A DNA stretch of 64,000 nt from Planococcus plakortidis (GCF_001687605.2 NZ_CP016539.2:1890501-1954500), one strand, 5' to 3'. Counted from the first letter of the stretch, positions 48,667 to 59,143 are shown. A program made the numbers and translations. Notes: generated from the letters alone by a model not told the origin.

Positions 48667-50736
48667 TTATTGAACTTCTTCTTTGTAGTCGCACGCTGTG
48701 CAATTGATCTGCACGCCTTTTTTCACTTTCTTTTCGACCATCAAGCTGCTGCATTTCGGGCAGGGGCGTTCGATCGGCTTGTCCCAAGAGACGAATTCAC
48801 ATTCGGGATAGCGTTCGCAGCCATAGAACACGCGCCGCTTCTTGCTTTTTCGTTCGACGATCTCGCCTTCTTTACATGTCGGGCATTTGACGCCGATATG
48901 CTTGACGATCGCTTTCGTATTGCGGCATTCCGGGAAATTGCTGCAAGCCATGAACTTGCCGTAGCGCCCTAGCTTGAACACCATCGGCGAACCGCATTCC
49001 TCGCAATCCTCGCCTGCCGGCTCATCTTTGATCTGGACTTTCTCCATCTCGTTCTCCGCCACTTCAAGGTCCTTGGCGAACTCTTTATAGAAGGCATCGA
49101 TGATGGCACGCCAATCGACTTCACTTTCTTCGATGCTATCCAAATCGTTTTCCATTTTCGCGGTAAACTCGATGTTCAAAATATCCGGGAAGAAATCACG
49201 CACCAATTGATGGACGATTTCCCCAAGCTCTGTCGGGATGAACCGCTTGGCATCAAGTGCGACATACCCGCGTTTTTGGATGGTATCCAAAGTCGGCGCA
49301 TAAGTCGACGGGCGGCCTATGCCGAGCTCTTCTAGCGTCCGCACCAGGCGTGCTTCCGTATAGCGCGGAGGCGGCTGTGTGAAATGCTGGTTCGGCGTGA
49401 TCTCGGTCGCCTTGACTTTGTCGCCTTCCTCCATTTCAGGAAGGATATTGTCTTTTTCTTCTTTCTTGTCGTCGGTCCCTTCAATGTATAGCTTCATGAA
49501 ACCCGGAAACTTCACTTGTGAACCGTTGGCACGGAAAATCGCTTCGCCGTTTTGCAGCTCTGCCATTACCGTATCCAGTACCGCTGGCGACATCTGGCTT
49601 GCTACGAAGCGGTCCCAGATCAGCTTATACAAGCGGTAAAGATCGCGCGACAGGATACTTTTCAGCGATTCGGGCGTGCGGTGGACACTGGTCGGGCGGA
49701 CAGCTTCGTGTGCATCCTGCGATTTTTGGGATTGCTTGGCTGCAGGTTTTTGCGTTACATATTCTTCGCCGTATTTATCAAGGATGTAACCGATGGTGTC
49801 TTGCTTGGCCGAGTCGGAAATGCGCGTGGAATCCGTACGCATATACGTAATCAAACCGGTCACGCCTTCTTTGCCGACCGAAATCCCTTCATAGAGCTGC
49901 TGGGCGAGCATCATCGTCTTCTTGGCACGGAAATTCAGTTTGCGTGCGGCTTCCTGCTGGAGTGAGGACGTAGTGAAGGAAGGGGAAGGATTGCGTTTGC
50001 GTTCCTTTTTCACAACGCTCTTGACGAGGAAATCCTTGCCTTTTATCGTAGCCAAAATGTCTTTGACATCTTCTTCGTTGGAAAGCTTCAGTTTCTTTTC
50101 CGAAGTCCCGTAAAACTGGGCTTCGAATGTTTTCTTCGCTTTTTCGAACTCTCCGGTAATTGACCAATACTCTTCCGGCTCGAAGTTCTTAATTTCGTTC
50201 TCGCGGTCGATGATGAGGCCGAGCGCAACCGATTGGACGCGTCCGGCTGACAAGCCTTTTTTCACTTTTTTCCATAGGATTGGGCTGATGCTGTAACCGA
50301 CAAGACGGTCTAGGATACGCCGCGCCTGCTGGGCATCGACCAAATCCATATCCAGTTTGCGTGGATGTTTGAAGGCGCCTTTTACAGCATCTTTCGTAAT
50401 TTCATTGAATACGACGCGGCAATCGGAATCGACATCCACACCGAGCGCATTCGCCAAATGCCAGGCAATCGCTTCACCTTCTCTATCGGGGTCAGCCGCG
50501 AGAAAGACTTTTTTCGCTTTTTTCGCTTCTTTCTTCAAATCTTGCAAAATCGGGCCTTTTCCGCGAATCGTGATATAGCGGGGCTCGTAATTATTTTCGA
50601 CATCTACCCCCATCTGGCTGCGCGGCAAATCACGCAAATGGCCGAGAGAGGCTTTCACTTTATACTTTTTTCCCAAATACCGTTCAATTGTCTTCGCCTT
50701 TGCGGGCGATTCGACAATCACCAAATAATCCGCCAT
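48667..50736 (-). CDS. topA: DNA topoisomerase I
   Basis: A 689-residue type IA topoisomerase that relaxes negative supercoils. The Toprim domain starts [18 protein letters not shown] with [15 protein letters not shown]. The active tyrosine is in [14 protein letters not shown] near residue 296. Three C-terminal four-cysteine zinc ribbons are visible (CEECGSPM...C; CPTCKEGE...C; CPKCSSLM...C). It follows dprA, as in B. subtilis. CTCCTC-type site AGGAGGAG precedes the ATG. Confidence 0.97.
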   Translation of the reverse strand: MADYLVIVESPAKAKTIERYLGKKYKVKASLGHLRDLPRSQMGVDVENNYEPRYITIRGKGPILQDLKKEAKKAKKVFLAADPDREGEAIAWHLANALGVDVDSDCRVVFNEITKDAVKGAFKHPRKLDMDLVDAQQARRILDRLVGYSISPILWKKVKKGLSAGRVQSVALGLIIDRENEIKNFEPEEYWSITGEFEKAKKTFEAQFYGTSEKKLKLSNEEDVKDILATIKGKDFLVKSVVKKERKRNPSPSFTTSSLQQEAARKLNFRAKKTMMLAQQLYEGISVGKEGVTGLITYMRTDSTRISDSAKQDTIGYILDKYGEEYVTQKPAAKQSQKSQDAHEAVRPTSVHRTPESLKSILSRDLYRLYKLIWDRFVASQMSPAVLDTVMAELQNGEAIFRANGSQVKFPGFMKLYIEGTDDKKEEKDNILPEMEEGDKVKATEITPNQHFTQPPPRYTEARLVRTLEELGIGRPSTYAPTLDTIQKRGYVALDAKRFIPTELGEIVHQLVRDFFPDILNIEFTAKMENDLDSIEESEVDWRAIIDAFYKEFAKDLEVAENEMEKVQIKDEPAGEDCEECGSPMVFKLGRYGKFMACSNFPECRNTKAIVKHIGVKCPTCKEGEIVERKSKKRRVFYGCERYPECEFVSWDKPIERPCPKCSSLMVEKKVKKGVQINCTACDYKEEVQ

Positions 50737-50845
50737 CTATACTCCTCCTCATAGAGGTCTCTTCAAATTGTGTAAAGAATCACCTGATGCAAAATGTATA
50801 ACAGTTTTTGGCTGATTGCAAGGCTTTTCGTCGAACCGTGTGTTT

Positions 50846-51733
50846 TCAGCTTCTCAATTGGCGGTATTCTTCCAGCACTTGAGCACCGTCCCAGACAGGT
50901 TTTGCGCCTTCCGCAATCAATTTATGCGGGCCCGCGGAAAGCGGAGAAAAGATATCCCCGGGCACCGCAAAGATATCTTTCCCATGGTCGAGCGCATGCT
51001 CGATGGTGCTCAAGGTGCCGCTTTTCACTTCTGCCTCTGTGACGATGACGCCTTTTGACAAGCCGCTGATGATGCGGTTGCGCTTCGGGAAATTCCATTT
51101 CCTGGGCGGCATATATGGCGGGTATTCTGTCAACAGCAATTGAGTTTCTTCTATTATAAAGAATAGCTCTTCGTTGATTTTCGGGTAGCGATGGAAAAAG
51201 CCGCTACCTAAGACCGCGATGGTTTTTCCACCGGAATCGATGGCGCACCGGTGCGCCATCGCATCGGCGCCTTTGGCTAATCCGCTGACCACCACAAAAC
51301 CTTCCGCCAGAAGAGGGGGAAGCAATTTTTGGATAGCCGATTGCGAATAGCGTTGCGCTTTTCTCGAACCGATAACCGCGATTTTCTCGGGCGCGCATAA
51401 TAATCCGGCATCTCCTTTCAAATACAGCACGGCCGGCGGGTCGATCAATTCGCGCAGTGAAGGGGGGTATTGGGGATCGCGATAGGTGAGGGCTTGGATG
51501 TTTTGCTGCCCATAAATAGGCAAAAACGGGGTATCCATGTACTTGAGGTATGCTTGCTTTAAGGTGTTTGCTTTTTCCAAAGGAATTTGGAGCGTTTCAG
51601 CGATGTCATACGGGCTTCGCAAATCCAAGTACACCAAATCCGGATCGCCCCTTAACAAAGGCTTCAAGCGGTTCAAAGCTTGTGGGTATACATAATGCAG
51701 TGCCAGCAGTCGTTGCGTGAATTCGTCGTTCAT
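50846..51733 (-). CDS. dprA: DNA-processing protein DprA (Smf)
   Basis: A 295-residue protein that loads RecA on incoming single-stranded DNA during transformation. The Rossmann-like core is VIGSRKAQRYSQ...VVVSGLAKGADAMAHR, and later PRKWNFPKRNRIISGLSKG and LDHGKDIFAVPGDIFSPLS. The start at 51733 follows GAGGAGG. The protein is slightly shorter at the C-terminus than forms with a winged-helix tail. Its presence with CinA suggests some competence capacity. Confidence 0.95.
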   Translation of the reverse strand: MNDEFTQRLLALHYVYPQALNRLKPLLRGDPDLVYLDLRSPYDIAETLQIPLEKANTLKQAYLKYMDTPFLPIYGQQNIQALTYRDPQYPPSLRELIDPPAVLYLKGDAGLLCAPEKIAVIGSRKAQRYSQSAIQKLLPPLLAEGFVVVSGLAKGADAMAHRCAIDSGGKTIAVLGSGFFHRYPKINEELFFIIEETQLLLTEYPPYMPPRKWNFPKRNRIISGLSKGVIVTEAEVKSGTLSTIEHALDHGKDIFAVPGDIFSPLSAGPHKLIAEGAKPVWDGAQVLEEYRQLRS

Positions 51734-51818
51734 GACATTCCTCCTCAACAAGGTATAGCGCCTGAAGACCTGCGCTTCCCTTTATCATAGGGCTTCCATC
51801 GCCATCCGTAAATCTTTT

Positions 51819-52562
51819 TTAAAAACGGATGAGCCCTTTATTGCGATGGGTATAGCGCTTATTGAAATGTTCATGAAATTGTTGGATAGCTTCCAATTCC
51901 GCTTCGCTGCACGCTTCCATCTCAAAAGCCTGGAAAATGATCCTCGCAAAATTCCCACGCCGTTCGCTGCGCAGTTCCTCATCCGCCATCAGCTCCCTAA
52001 AGACCCCCGCTTCGATTTCTTTCAATGCATCGGCAAAATAAGAGCTATGGCGAATCAATTCAAGGACGCTATCCGGCGCATCGCCCTGTAATTCCTCATG
52101 GCAAATAAACCACGCCGCGAATTGCTTCTCAAGCAACTTGGCTTCGCGTATGCGCGGATCCGTTTGGTTTAGCACATCCTCAAGAATGTTATTAACAAAA
52201 TCCAAATACCAAAACAAGAAATGAAGCAACTCCTGCCGCTCGCTCTTGGCAAGTTCGGGAAAAGCCCGCATATGGAAAAGCGCACCGTGCCGGTCAAAGC
52301 GCCGATACGCCTCTTTGTCGCTTAGGCGGTATATCCCGTCTACGAGTTTTTCTTTATCCACCGTAGAAAAAGGGTCTTTCCCCAGTACCTCCAATTGGTA
52401 GAAACCCATCACGTCCGGCAGGAACGGCACGATGAATTCATTCATGATTTCCTGCTCTTGCGATTCCCGCTTATTGAACTTCACCTTATCATTCGCGATC
52501 TTCATTCCCGAAATCGCGGCTATCGCCCCTGCCGCTATCCCCACGACCCATTCTGCATCCAT
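51819..52562 (-). CDS. Unrecognised protein with N-terminal membrane anchor
   Basis: A 247-residue protein that I do not recognise. Residues 5-22 (WVVGIAAGAIAAISGMKI) are a plausible membrane helix. The rest is soluble, mostly helical and rich in charged residues and aromatics, with stretches such as ERQELLHFLFWYLDFVNNIL and EKQFAAWFICHEELQG. No catalytic motif is seen. It has its own promoter (TATAAT at 52601-52606), a TAGGAGGG site and sits between the sucD terminator and dprA, where B. subtilis has no gene. It may be lineage-specific. Codon use looks like that of its neighbours. Confidence 0.8.
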   Translation of the reverse strand: MDAEWVVGIAAGAIAAISGMKIANDKVKFNKRESQEQEIMNEFIVPFLPDVMGFYQLEVLGKDPFSTVDKEKLVDGIYRLSDKEAYRRFDRHGALFHMRAFPELAKSERQELLHFLFWYLDFVNNILEDVLNQTDPRIREAKLLEKQFAAWFICHEELQGDAPDSVLELIRHSSYFADALKEIEAGVFRELMADEELRSERRGNFARIIFQAFEMEACSEAELEAIQQFHEHFNKRYTHRNKGLIRF

Positions 52563-52600
52563 TCCGTGCCCTCCTACATGCGCTGCCTGCTATTGATTCC

Positions 52601-52606
52601 ATTATA
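52601..52606 (-). promoter_or_regulatory. -10 box of the unrecognised gene
   Basis: A perfect TATAAT lies 39 bases before the start codon. The -35 region at 17 bases is GGCAGT, a weak match, so a single-gene transcript is likely but its strength is uncertain. Confidence 0.5.
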
Positions 52607-52674
52607 AATCAGTCATGGCCAATACTGCCGCATATTCGCTTGATTTCTTTATGCCTGGCTGCATTAAAGCAAAA

Positions 52675-52710
52675 AATCCCCGAAGCATCAAAAATGATGC
52701 TTCGGGGATT
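52675..52710 (-). terminator. Terminator of sucCD
   Basis: A perfect fifteen-base stem AATCCCCGAAGCATC / GATGCTTCGGGGATT with a six-base loop, followed by TTTT on the minus strand, just after the sucD stop. Confidence 0.95.
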
Positions 52711-52716
52711 CGTTCA

Positions 52717-53619
52717 TTAATGAGTCTTACATGCGTCGTAAAGGCCTTTTTCCTTGATCACTTTGATCAAAGTTTCGCCGATTACGGAAGGTGTGTCTGC
52801 AACTTCGATTCCAGCAGCGTTCATTGCCTTGATCTTGTCTGCAGCGGTTCCTTTGCCTCCGGAAATGATCGCACCGGCGTGGCCCATGCGTTTTCCTTCA
52901 GGAGCTGTCTGCCCGCCGATAAAGCCGACAACAGGTTTCGTCATGTTCTCTTTCACCCATTGCGCCGCTTCTTCTTCTGCAGTACCGCCGATTTCACCGA
53001 TCATCACAACAGCGTATGTGTCTTCGTCTTCATTGAATGCTTTCAATACATCGATAAAGTTCGTGCCGTTGACCGGGTCTCCGCCGATTCCGACAGCAGT
53101 CGATTGGCCGATTCCTTCTTCAGACAATTGGTGAGTCGCTTCGTACGTCAATGTACCAGAGCGTGATACAACACCGACATGTCCTTTTTTGTGGATGTAT
53201 CCAGGCATGATGCCAATTTTACATTCGTCCGGAGTGATGACACCCGGGCAGTTCGGTCCGACAAGACGTGTTTTCTTGCCTTCCATATAACGTTTCACTT
53301 TGACCATATCGAGTACCGGGATATGTTCAGTGATGCAGATCGCCATATCCAACTCAGCTTCTGTTGCTTCTAGAATTGCGTCAGCAGCAAAAGGAGCCGG
53401 CACATAAATTACAGATACATTGGCACCTGTCGCTTCAACGGCATCTTGAACGGTGTTGAAAACAGGTACGCCTTCAACTTCAGTTCCGCCTTTGCCTGGT
53501 GTTACACCCGCAACGATTTTCGTTCCGTATTCAAGCATTTGCTTTGTATGGAAAAGGGCAGTTGACCCTGTAATTCCCTGTACAAGCACTTTTGTGTCTT
53601 TATTAATGTATACGCTCAT
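52717..53619 (-). CDS. sucD: Succinyl-CoA synthetase subunit alpha
   Basis: A 300-residue alpha subunit with the CoA-binding Rossmann domain ([19 protein letters not shown]) and the active histidine in [14 protein letters not shown], which is phosphorylated during the reaction. It works with SucC in the TCA cycle, converting succinyl-CoA to succinate with nucleotide phosphorylation. It lies 18 bases after sucC and ends at a strong terminator. Confidence 0.97.
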   Translation of the reverse strand: MSVYINKDTKVLVQGITGSTALFHTKQMLEYGTKIVAGVTPGKGGTEVEGVPVFNTVQDAVEATGANVSVIYVPAPFAADAILEATEAELDMAICITEHIPVLDMVKVKRYMEGKKTRLVGPNCPGVITPDECKIGIMPGYIHKKGHVGVVSRSGTLTYEATHQLSEEGIGQSTAVGIGGDPVNGTNFIDVLKAFNEDEDTYAVVMIGEIGGTAEEEAAQWVKENMTKPVVGFIGGQTAPEGKRMGHAGAIISGGKGTAADKIKAMNAAGIEVADTPSVIGETLIKVIKEKGLYDACKTH

Positions 53620-53637
53620 TTTTGTCCCTGCCCTTCT

Positions 53638-54797
53638 TTAGCCTACAAGTTCTACGATCTTTTTCGCGCCGTCTGCCATAGTGCCGGCAGCGACGATGTT
53701 CAGACCTGATTCGTTCAGCAGTTTTTTACCGATTTCCACGTTTGTTCCTTCAAGACGAACGACAAGCGGCACTTCCAGGCTGACTTCTTTAGCCGCTTGG
53801 ATAACGCCTTCCGCAATGATGTCACACTTCATGATCCCGCCGAAAATGTTAACGAAGATCCCTTTGACATTCTTATCGGAAAGGATAATCTTGAAAGCTT
53901 CCGTTACTTTCTCAGCAGTGGCACCGCCCCAACGTCAAGGAAGTTAGCGGGTGAGCCGCCGTAATAGTTGATCGTATCCATTGTTGCCATAGCAAGGCCG
54001 GCACCGTTAACCATACAGCCGATGTTTCCGTCTAAAGAGATGTAGCTCAAGTCATACTTGGAAGCTTCGATTTCTTTAGCATCTTCCTCATCGTAATCGC
54101 GCATCTCCATGATGTCCTGATGACGGTATAGCGCATTGGCATCGAAGTTGAACTTCGCATCCAAAGCTACTACCTGCCCGTCGCCTGTCACGACCAATGG
54201 GTTGATTTCGACGATTGCTGCGTCTTTTTCAAGATATGCCTGATAAAGGCCGAGCATCAATTTGGCTGCTTTGTTGACAAGCTTAGCCGGGATATTCATG
54301 TTGAATGCCATGCGGCGGGCTTGGAAGCCAGTCAAACCGACAACCGGATCGATTTCTTCGTAGAAGATACGGTCTGGCGTGTTCGCTGCAACTTCCTCGA
54401 TGTCCATACCGCCTTCTTCCGATCCCATCAACGTGACACGTGAAGTTTCACGGTCAAGGACCAGTCCAAGGTAGTACTCCTTCTCGATATTGCTGCCCGC
54501 TTCGATGTAGAGGCGTTTGACTTCTTTACCTTCCGGGCCTGTCTGATGCGTCACGAGGACCTTGCCAAGCAATTCCTTCGCGTATTCACGCACTTCGTCC
54601 AAGTTTTTCGCCAACTTGACGCCGCCTGCCTTGCCTCGTCCACCTGCGTGGATTTGGGCTTTAACAACGACAACATCCGAACCAAGTTCTTTCGCTGCTT
54701 TAACTGCTTCTTCAGGTGAAAAAGCAACATGGCCTTCTGGAACTGCTACGCCATATTGTTTCAGGACCTGTTTTCCCTGATATTCATGGATATTCAT
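53638..54797 (-). pseudogene. sucC: Succinyl-CoA synthetase subunit beta, frameshifted
   Basis: The ATP-grasp beta subunit, starting [17 protein letters not shown]. The first 289 residues read correctly to PANFLDVG, where one base is missing from the C run at 53927-53930 of the plus strand. In the restored frame [12 protein letters not shown] continues through [14 protein letters not shown] to IVELVG and a stop at 53638. With one base added the protein is 386 residues, the normal length. Loss of this TCA enzyme beside an intact sucD is unlikely, so a base-calling error is favoured. Confidence 0.93.
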
Positions 54798-54846
54798 CTG
54801 TCATCCTCCAATCAAACATCTGTCTCTTAATTTTATTGCCTCTACC

Positions 54847-54875
54847 ATTGTATTAAAGTTGCCACAGAATGTCCA
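54847..54875 (-). promoter_or_regulatory. Sigma-A type promoter of sucCD
   Basis: -35 TGGACA (54870-54875), a 17-base spacer, -10 TACAAT (54847-54852) on the minus strand, 50 bases before the sucC start. Confidence 0.75.
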
Positions 54876-54918
54876 CAGCTGACAGCCACTCTGCATAAAA
54901 CTTCGAATTTTCCGTCTC

Positions 54919-55689
54919 TTACAGTCCTTCAGCCATCGTTTTTACTGGTTCAAAGGTTTTTCGGTGGATCGGGCACGGGCCGTGCGCTTCAAGGGCAGCC
55001 AAGTGGTCTTTCGTGCCGTATCCCGCATGCTTCGCGAAACCGTATTGAGGGTATTGCGTCGAGTATTCGGCCATCAGATGATCCCTCCCGGTCTTCGCCA
55101 GAATCGAGGCCGCAGCGATACATAAACTTCTTGCGTCGCCTTTGATGATCGCTTCGGAAGGCATCGGGAGCGCCAGTTCCATGGCATCGGCCAATACGGC
55201 GTCAGGCGCAATGGCCAATTCCTTCACGGCCGCTTCCATCGACTGCTTTGTCGCCTGGTAAATATTCAGCCGGTCGATAACTTCAGGCGGCTGGACATGG
55301 ACTGACCAACTGACCGCCCGCGCCTTGACGAGCTGCGCCAGTTCGTCGCGCCTGGCTTTACCGATTCTTTTCGAGTCATCCAATCCGATGAATGCGCTGC
55401 AATCTTCCGGCAAGATGACAGCGGCCGTCACTACAGGGCCGGCAAGCGGGCCACGCCCTGCCTCATCGATGCCTGCCACGAGCGAACCGGGATGTTCTTT
55501 GAACTGCCGGTCGAAAGCCTGTTTGTCTTCCAGGTCCTGCAATAGGGAAAGTCTTTTATCATAACGGCGCTGCCAAGAAGCGAGCAATTGCCGGACGCTT
55601 TTTCGCGAATCGCTTTTCAGCCCTTCCATCCAAGCTTCATGGCTTTCTGCCTTCAGTAATTTCTCCTTGATCGATGCTATCGTCTCCAT
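54919..55689 (-). CDS. rnhB: Ribonuclease HII
   Basis: A 256-residue RNase HII of the Gram-positive type with an N-terminal extension. Catalytic acidic residues are in GIDEAGRGPLAGPVV, VLADAMEL and the conserved GLDDSKR segment. It removes ribonucleotides from RNA-DNA hybrids. The start at 55689 (METIASIKEK) has AAGGAAG upstream. The usual neighbours ylqG and ylqH of B. subtilis are missing between rnhB and sucC. Confidence 0.95.
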   Translation of the reverse strand: METIASIKEKLLKAESHEAWMEGLKSDSRKSVRQLLASWQRRYDKRLSLLQDLEDKQAFDRQFKEHPGSLVAGIDEAGRGPLAGPVVTAAVILPEDCSAFIGLDDSKRIGKARRDELAQLVKARAVSWSVHVQPPEVIDRLNIYQATKQSMEAAVKELAIAPDAVLADAMELALPMPSEAIIKGDARSLCIAAASILAKTGRDHLMAEYSTQYPQYGFAKHAGYGTKDHLAALEAHGPCPIHRKTFEPVKTMAEGL

Positions 55690-55730
55690 CTCGCCACTTC
55701 CTTTTTCCAAAGAAATAGCGGGCCCTGTTT

Positions 55731-56621
55731 TTAGGACCCGCTGTCTTCCGCCAATTCTTCTTGCCCTGTAACCATTTCATCACGGTAATCGAATGTAACG
55801 CGCCCCAGATGCTGGTTGCGGATGTCACGGATGATGATTTCAGCCGTCATTTCATAATCGACTTCGCCATCAGGGCCGATCATATAGCGCTTCTTGCCAA
55901 TATGGTCGAAAGTCTTCACCAGATCTTCGTCGATGTGGTCAATGCCGTAGCGGTCCATCAAACGGTCCGGGTAGCGTTTTTCCAAAAACTTCAACGCATA
56001 GATCGCCAGTTCCTGCATTTGGATGACCGAGTCTTTGATTGCCCCTGTCACCGCAAGCTTCTGGCCGGTCTCCTGGTCTTCGAACTTCGGCCAAAGAATC
56101 CCCGGCGTGTCGAGTAACTCGATTTCCTTGCCGACCTTAATCCATTGCTGTGCTTTCGTGACGCCCGGCATATTGCCTGTTTTCGCCAGGCTTTTCTTGG
56201 CCAAGCGATTGATCAATGTCGATTTCCCTACGTTCGGGATGCCGACAATCATGGCGCGTATAGCACGCGGCTTAATGCCTTTCGCTTCCATCCGGTCCCA
56301 TTTTTCTTTGAGGATCTCCTTCGATGCCTTGGTGACCGCCTGAAGCCCTTTCCCTTCCAAGGAATTTATCGCCACGGCGCGTGTGCCTTCACGTTCGAAA
56401 TGCTCGATCCACTTTTTTGTTTCCCGCTCATCGGCCATATCCATTTTATTGAGGATGATGAGACGGGGCTTTTGCTGGATGACTTGGTCGATCATCGGGT
56501 TGCGTGATGACAACGGCAACCGTGCATCCACCAATTCAAAAATGATATCCACCAATTTCAGTTTTTCCGTTACTTCCCGGCGCGCTTTCGCCATATGCCC
56601 GGGAAACCATTGAATCGTCAT
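55731..56621 (-). CDS. rbgA: Ribosome biogenesis GTPase RbgA (YlqF)
   Basis: A 296-residue circularly permuted GTPase needed for late 50S assembly. The motif order is G4 (LNKMD) before G1 (GIPNVGKST near residue 130) and G3 (DTPGIL). The N-terminus [17 protein letters not shown] is characteristic. It follows lepB by ten bases and is probably co-transcribed with lepB and rnhB. Confidence 0.96.
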   Translation of the reverse strand: MTIQWFPGHMAKARREVTEKLKLVDIIFELVDARLPLSSRNPMIDQVIQQKPRLIILNKMDMADERETKKWIEHFEREGTRAVAINSLEGKGLQAVTKASKEILKEKWDRMEAKGIKPRAIRAMIVGIPNVGKSTLINRLAKKSLAKTGNMPGVTKAQQWIKVGKEIELLDTPGILWPKFEDQETGQKLAVTGAIKDSVIQMQELAIYALKFLEKRYPDRLMDRYGIDHIDEDLVKTFDHIGKKRYMIGPDGEVDYEMTAEIIIRDIRNQHLGRVTFDYRDEMVTGQEELAEDSGS

Positions 56622-56632
56622 GACATCACTCC

Positions 56633-57190
56633 TTATTTTACGATGCCGGCTTCATCCACCGGCCAAAAAACGAAATTCGTATTGCCGATCACTTCATCGA
56701 TCGGCACCAGCCCGATATGGCGGCTGTCCTTGCTCGCCCTTCGGTTATCGCCCATGACGAATACATAGCCGTCCGGGATAGTGGAGTGGCTGGTGATATC
56801 CTCAAGCACGAAATCTTCCGTCAAGGTGCCGGTAATGCCGGTCTTATATTGGTCCAGGTAAGGTTCTTCAACTGCTTCCCCATTTATAAAGAGCTGGTCT
56901 TCCTCATAGGCAACGTGGTCGCCCGGCAAGCCGATGACCCGCTTGATATAGTCTTTTTGTTCCGGCGCATGAAAGACGATGATGTCGAATCGATCCGGTT
57001 CGCCGATATCATAGCCGATTTTATTGACGATCATCCGGTCGCCATGCTCTAGAGTCGGCATCATCGATTCCCCGTCCACCACAATGGGGGTGAAGAGGAA
57101 AAACCGGATAATTGCCGCAAGGCCGAACGCGATCAGTAGAGCTTTGGACCATTCCCATACTTCATTTTTCTTTTTTCCTTCAGCTTCCAT
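56633..57190 (-). CDS. lepB: Type I signal peptidase
   Basis: A 185-residue membrane-anchored serine peptidase that removes signal peptides from secreted proteins. One membrane helix spans residues ~15-35. The Ser/Lys dyad is S42 in GESMMPTL and K83 in [12 protein letters not shown], and the box [15 protein letters not shown] is present. It has a good promoter. A GGGGAGG site precedes the ATG. Confidence 0.96.
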   Translation of the reverse strand: MEAEGKKKNEVWEWSKALLIAFGLAAIIRFFLFTPIVVDGESMMPTLEHGDRMIVNKIGYDIGEPDRFDIIVFHAPEQKDYIKRVIGLPGDHVAYEEDQLFINGEAVEEPYLDQYKTGITGTLTEDFVLEDITSHSTIPDGYVFVMGDNRRASKDSRHIGLVPIDEVIGNTNFVFWPVDEAGIVK

Positions 57191-57219
57191 GCGTGTTCCT
57201 CCCCGCGCTTAATGCTTTA

Positions 57220-57248
57220 ATTGTACAGCGAAACAGGGTGTTTAGCAA
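57220..57248 (-). promoter_or_regulatory. Sigma-A type promoter of lepB
   Basis: -35 TTGCTA (57243-57248), a 17-base spacer, -10 TACAAT (57220-57225) on the minus strand. Confidence 0.8.
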
Positions 57249-57273
57249 AGAAAAGAAAAGCCATCTCCTTGCA

Positions 57274-57293
57274 GGCGCTGTGCTCTTAGCGCC
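57274..57293 (-). terminator. Third hairpin downstream of rplS
   Basis: A six-base stem GGCGCT / AGCGCC with an eight-base loop, followed after a few bases by TTTTCTTTTC on the minus strand. It lies just before the lepB promoter. Confidence 0.5.
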
Positions 57294-57310
57294 TTGAAAA
57301 CAGTACAATA

Positions 57311-57339
57311 AAAGGCCCTGGCGAGAAGCCTGGGCCTTT
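57311..57339 (-). terminator. Second terminator downstream of rplS
   Basis: AAAGGCCC / GGGCCTTT with extra pairs in the loop, followed by TATT on the minus strand. Confidence 0.75.
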
Positions 57340-57352
57340 TAAATGCAAAAGA

Positions 57353-57371
57353 AGAAGGCATTAAGCCTTCT
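57353..57371 (-). terminator. First terminator downstream of rplS
   Basis: AGAAGGC / GCCTTCT with a five-base loop, followed by TCTTTTGC on the minus strand, 16 bases after the rplS stop. Confidence 0.75.
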
Positions 57372-57386
57372 CCCCTGTTTGCAATA

Positions 57387-57731
57387 TTAACGGATTTCTT
57401 TGATGCGAGCTGCTTTACCGCGTAGGTTGCGCAAGTAGTACAATTTAGCACGACGTACTTTACCACGGCGAGTAACTTCAAGCTGAGCGATTTTCGGTGT
57501 GTGTACAGGGAATGTACGTTCAACACCTACACCGTACGAGATTTTACGGACAGTGAATGATTCACTGATTCCGCCTCCGCGACGGCTGATAACGACTCCT
57601 TCGTATACCTGGATACGTTCGCGAGTTCCCTCGACAACTTTCACGTGGACGCGAACAGTATCTCCTGGACGGAAATCTGGAAGATCCGCACGAAGTTGTT
57701 CTTTAGTGATTTCAGCAATGATGTTTTGCAT
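57387..57731 (-). CDS. rplS: 50S ribosomal protein L19
   Basis: A 114-residue L19, full length, with [20 protein letters not shown], the [16 protein letters not shown] core and the end [15 protein letters not shown]. It contributes to the 30S-50S interface. It has its own promoter and a leader resembling the L19 leader family. GAAGGAGAG precedes the ATG. Confidence 0.98.
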   Translation of the reverse strand: MQNIIAEITKEQLRADLPDFRPGDTVRVHVKVVEGTRERIQVYEGVVISRRGGGISESFTVRKISYGVGVERTFPVHTPKIAQLEVTRRGKVRRAKLYYLRNLRGKAARIKEIR

Positions 57732-57818
57732 GTTTTTTCTCTCCTTCTACAGATGCTCTTGCAATCCGTAATCTTTGCAGCGGAACACCGTGATTCGTGT
57801 ACTTTACATAAAAGTACA
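57732..57818 (-). ncRNA. L19-leader-like 5' region of rplS
   Basis: An 86-base leader. A hairpin TGTACTTT / AAAGTACA (57798-57818) is followed by CACGGTGTTCCGCTGCAAAG and GATTGCAAGAGCATCTGTAG close to the ribosome site. This layout matches my recollection of the Firmicutes L19 (rplS) leader. The sequence is seen; the family assignment is from memory. Confidence 0.6.
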
Positions 57819-57824
57819 TTCTCC

Positions 57825-57853
57825 ATACTATCACTTCGTGCGTCTGGCTGCAA
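57825..57853 (-). promoter_or_regulatory. Sigma-A type promoter of rplS
   Basis: -35 TTGCAG (57848-57853), a 17-base spacer, -10 TAGTAT (57825-57830) on the minus strand, directly after trmD. Confidence 0.8.
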
Positions 57854-57866
57854 GAGCTATCGCGAT

Positions 57867-58595
57867 TTATTTTTCGGCTTGTAAACGAGCCAATATGGTT
57901 TTCTGCTTATCGCTAAGTTCTACATGGTCAAGAAGGTCCGGGCGGCGCTCAAGTGTGCGTTTCAGCCCTTGCTCCTCGCGCCAGTCTTCGATTTTGGCAT
58001 GGTTTCCTGAGGTCAGGACACTAGGGACAGCCATTCCCCTGAAGTCAGCCGGCCGCGTGTAATGCGGATGCTCCAACAGCCCGGTCGAAAAGGAATCCCG
58101 GACCGGGGAATCGCTATTGCCGAGCACGCCCGGCAATAGCCTTACGACGCTGTCGATCACGGTCATGGCCGCCAGCTCCCCGCCTGTCAGCACGAAATCG
58201 CCGATGGAAATCTCGTCAGTGACCAAATGCTCCCGGATCCGTTCATCATAGCCTTCGTAATGCCCGCAAATGAAAACGAGTTCGTCTTCGCGGGCCAGTT
58301 CTTCCGCCTTTTTCTGCGAGAAGCGTTCGCCTTGTGGGCACATCAAGATGACACGCGGCTTTTTGCCCTCTTTCGTGATGCTTTCTACTGCATTGAAAAC
58401 CGGTTCAGGTTTCAGCACCATGCCGGCGCCACCGCCGAACGGGTAATCATCCACCTGGCGCTTGTTGTCGGCAAACTCCCGGATATCGACGACCCCCAAA
58501 GTTACCGCCCCTTTGTCCTGGGCTTTCTTCATGATCGAATGCTGGAACACCCCTTCGAACATGGGCGGAAACAGGGATAATACTTGAATGTTCAT
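57867..58595 (-). CDS. trmD: tRNA (guanine-N1-)-methyltransferase
   Basis: A 242-residue SPOUT enzyme that makes m1G37 and prevents frameshifting. The trefoil knot segments are PYGGGAGM-like [16 protein letters not shown] and [16 protein letters not shown], then [18 protein letters not shown]. The start overlaps the rimM stop; ATG at 58595 or the adjacent one at 58598 are equally possible. No strong ribosome site is seen, so translation is probably coupled to rimM. Confidence 0.96.
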   Translation of the reverse strand: MNIQVLSLFPPMFEGVFQHSIMKKAQDKGAVTLGVVDIREFADNKRQVDDYPFGGGAGMVLKPEPVFNAVESITKEGKKPRVILMCPQGERFSQKKAEELAREDELVFICGHYEGYDERIREHLVTDEISIGDFVLTGGELAAMTVIDSVVRLLPGVLGNSDSPVRDSFSTGLLEHPHYTRPADFRGMAVPSVLTSGNHAKIEDWREEQGLKRTLERRPDLLDHVELSDKQKTILARLQAEK

Positions 58596-59110
58596 CATGA
58601 TAACAGGCCGTCCAATACATCGATGGTAATTTTCTTTCCTTCGATATCGACTTCTTTGACCACGTCTTCGATGTAAGGGATGTAATGCTTTTTGCCTTTG
58701 GCCGGCGTCACTTCCCAAACATCATTCGCTCCGGTCTCCAATATTTCCGTCACTTTGCCTATTTCCTCGCCTTCCTCAGAAAACACATGGCAGCCGAGGA
58801 TTTCGTGATGGTAAAAAGCGCCTTCTTCCAAGTCGCCGAGGTCGTGTTCGGCGATTTTCAGAAAGCCTTCCTTGAACGGTTCGACATCATTGATGGTCGG
58901 GTAGCCTTCGAAAGATAAAAGGTCGAAGTTTTTATGGGTACGGTGGCTCGCCACTTTCACCATGATCGGTTTTTTTGCCCCTGCCGTAAAAAGCCCGAGT
59001 TTATTGCCGATCGCAAACCGTTCTTCCGGGAAGTCGGTGCGCGACATCACGCGCACTTCCCCGCGGATCCCGTGGGTATTGACTATTTTTCCTACGTTAA
59101 ACCATTCCAC
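58595..59110 (-). CDS. rimM: Ribosome maturation factor RimM
   Basis: A 171-residue protein for 30S head maturation. It has an N-terminal RimM domain ([18 protein letters not shown]) and a C-terminal PRC-barrel ([20 protein letters not shown]). It binds S19. It lies between khpA and trmD and overlaps trmD. Confidence 0.95.
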   Translation of the reverse strand: MEWFNVGKIVNTHGIRGEVRVMSRTDFPEERFAIGNKLGLFTAGAKKPIMVKVASHRTHKNFDLLSFEGYPTINDVEPFKEGFLKIAEHDLGDLEEGAFYHHEILGCHVFSEEGEEIGKVTEILETGANDVWEVTPAKGKKHYIPYIEDVVKEVDIEGKKITIDVLDGLLS

Positions 59111-59143
59111 GCCTATACACCCTTCCTGTTTTTTTCCTGAAAA

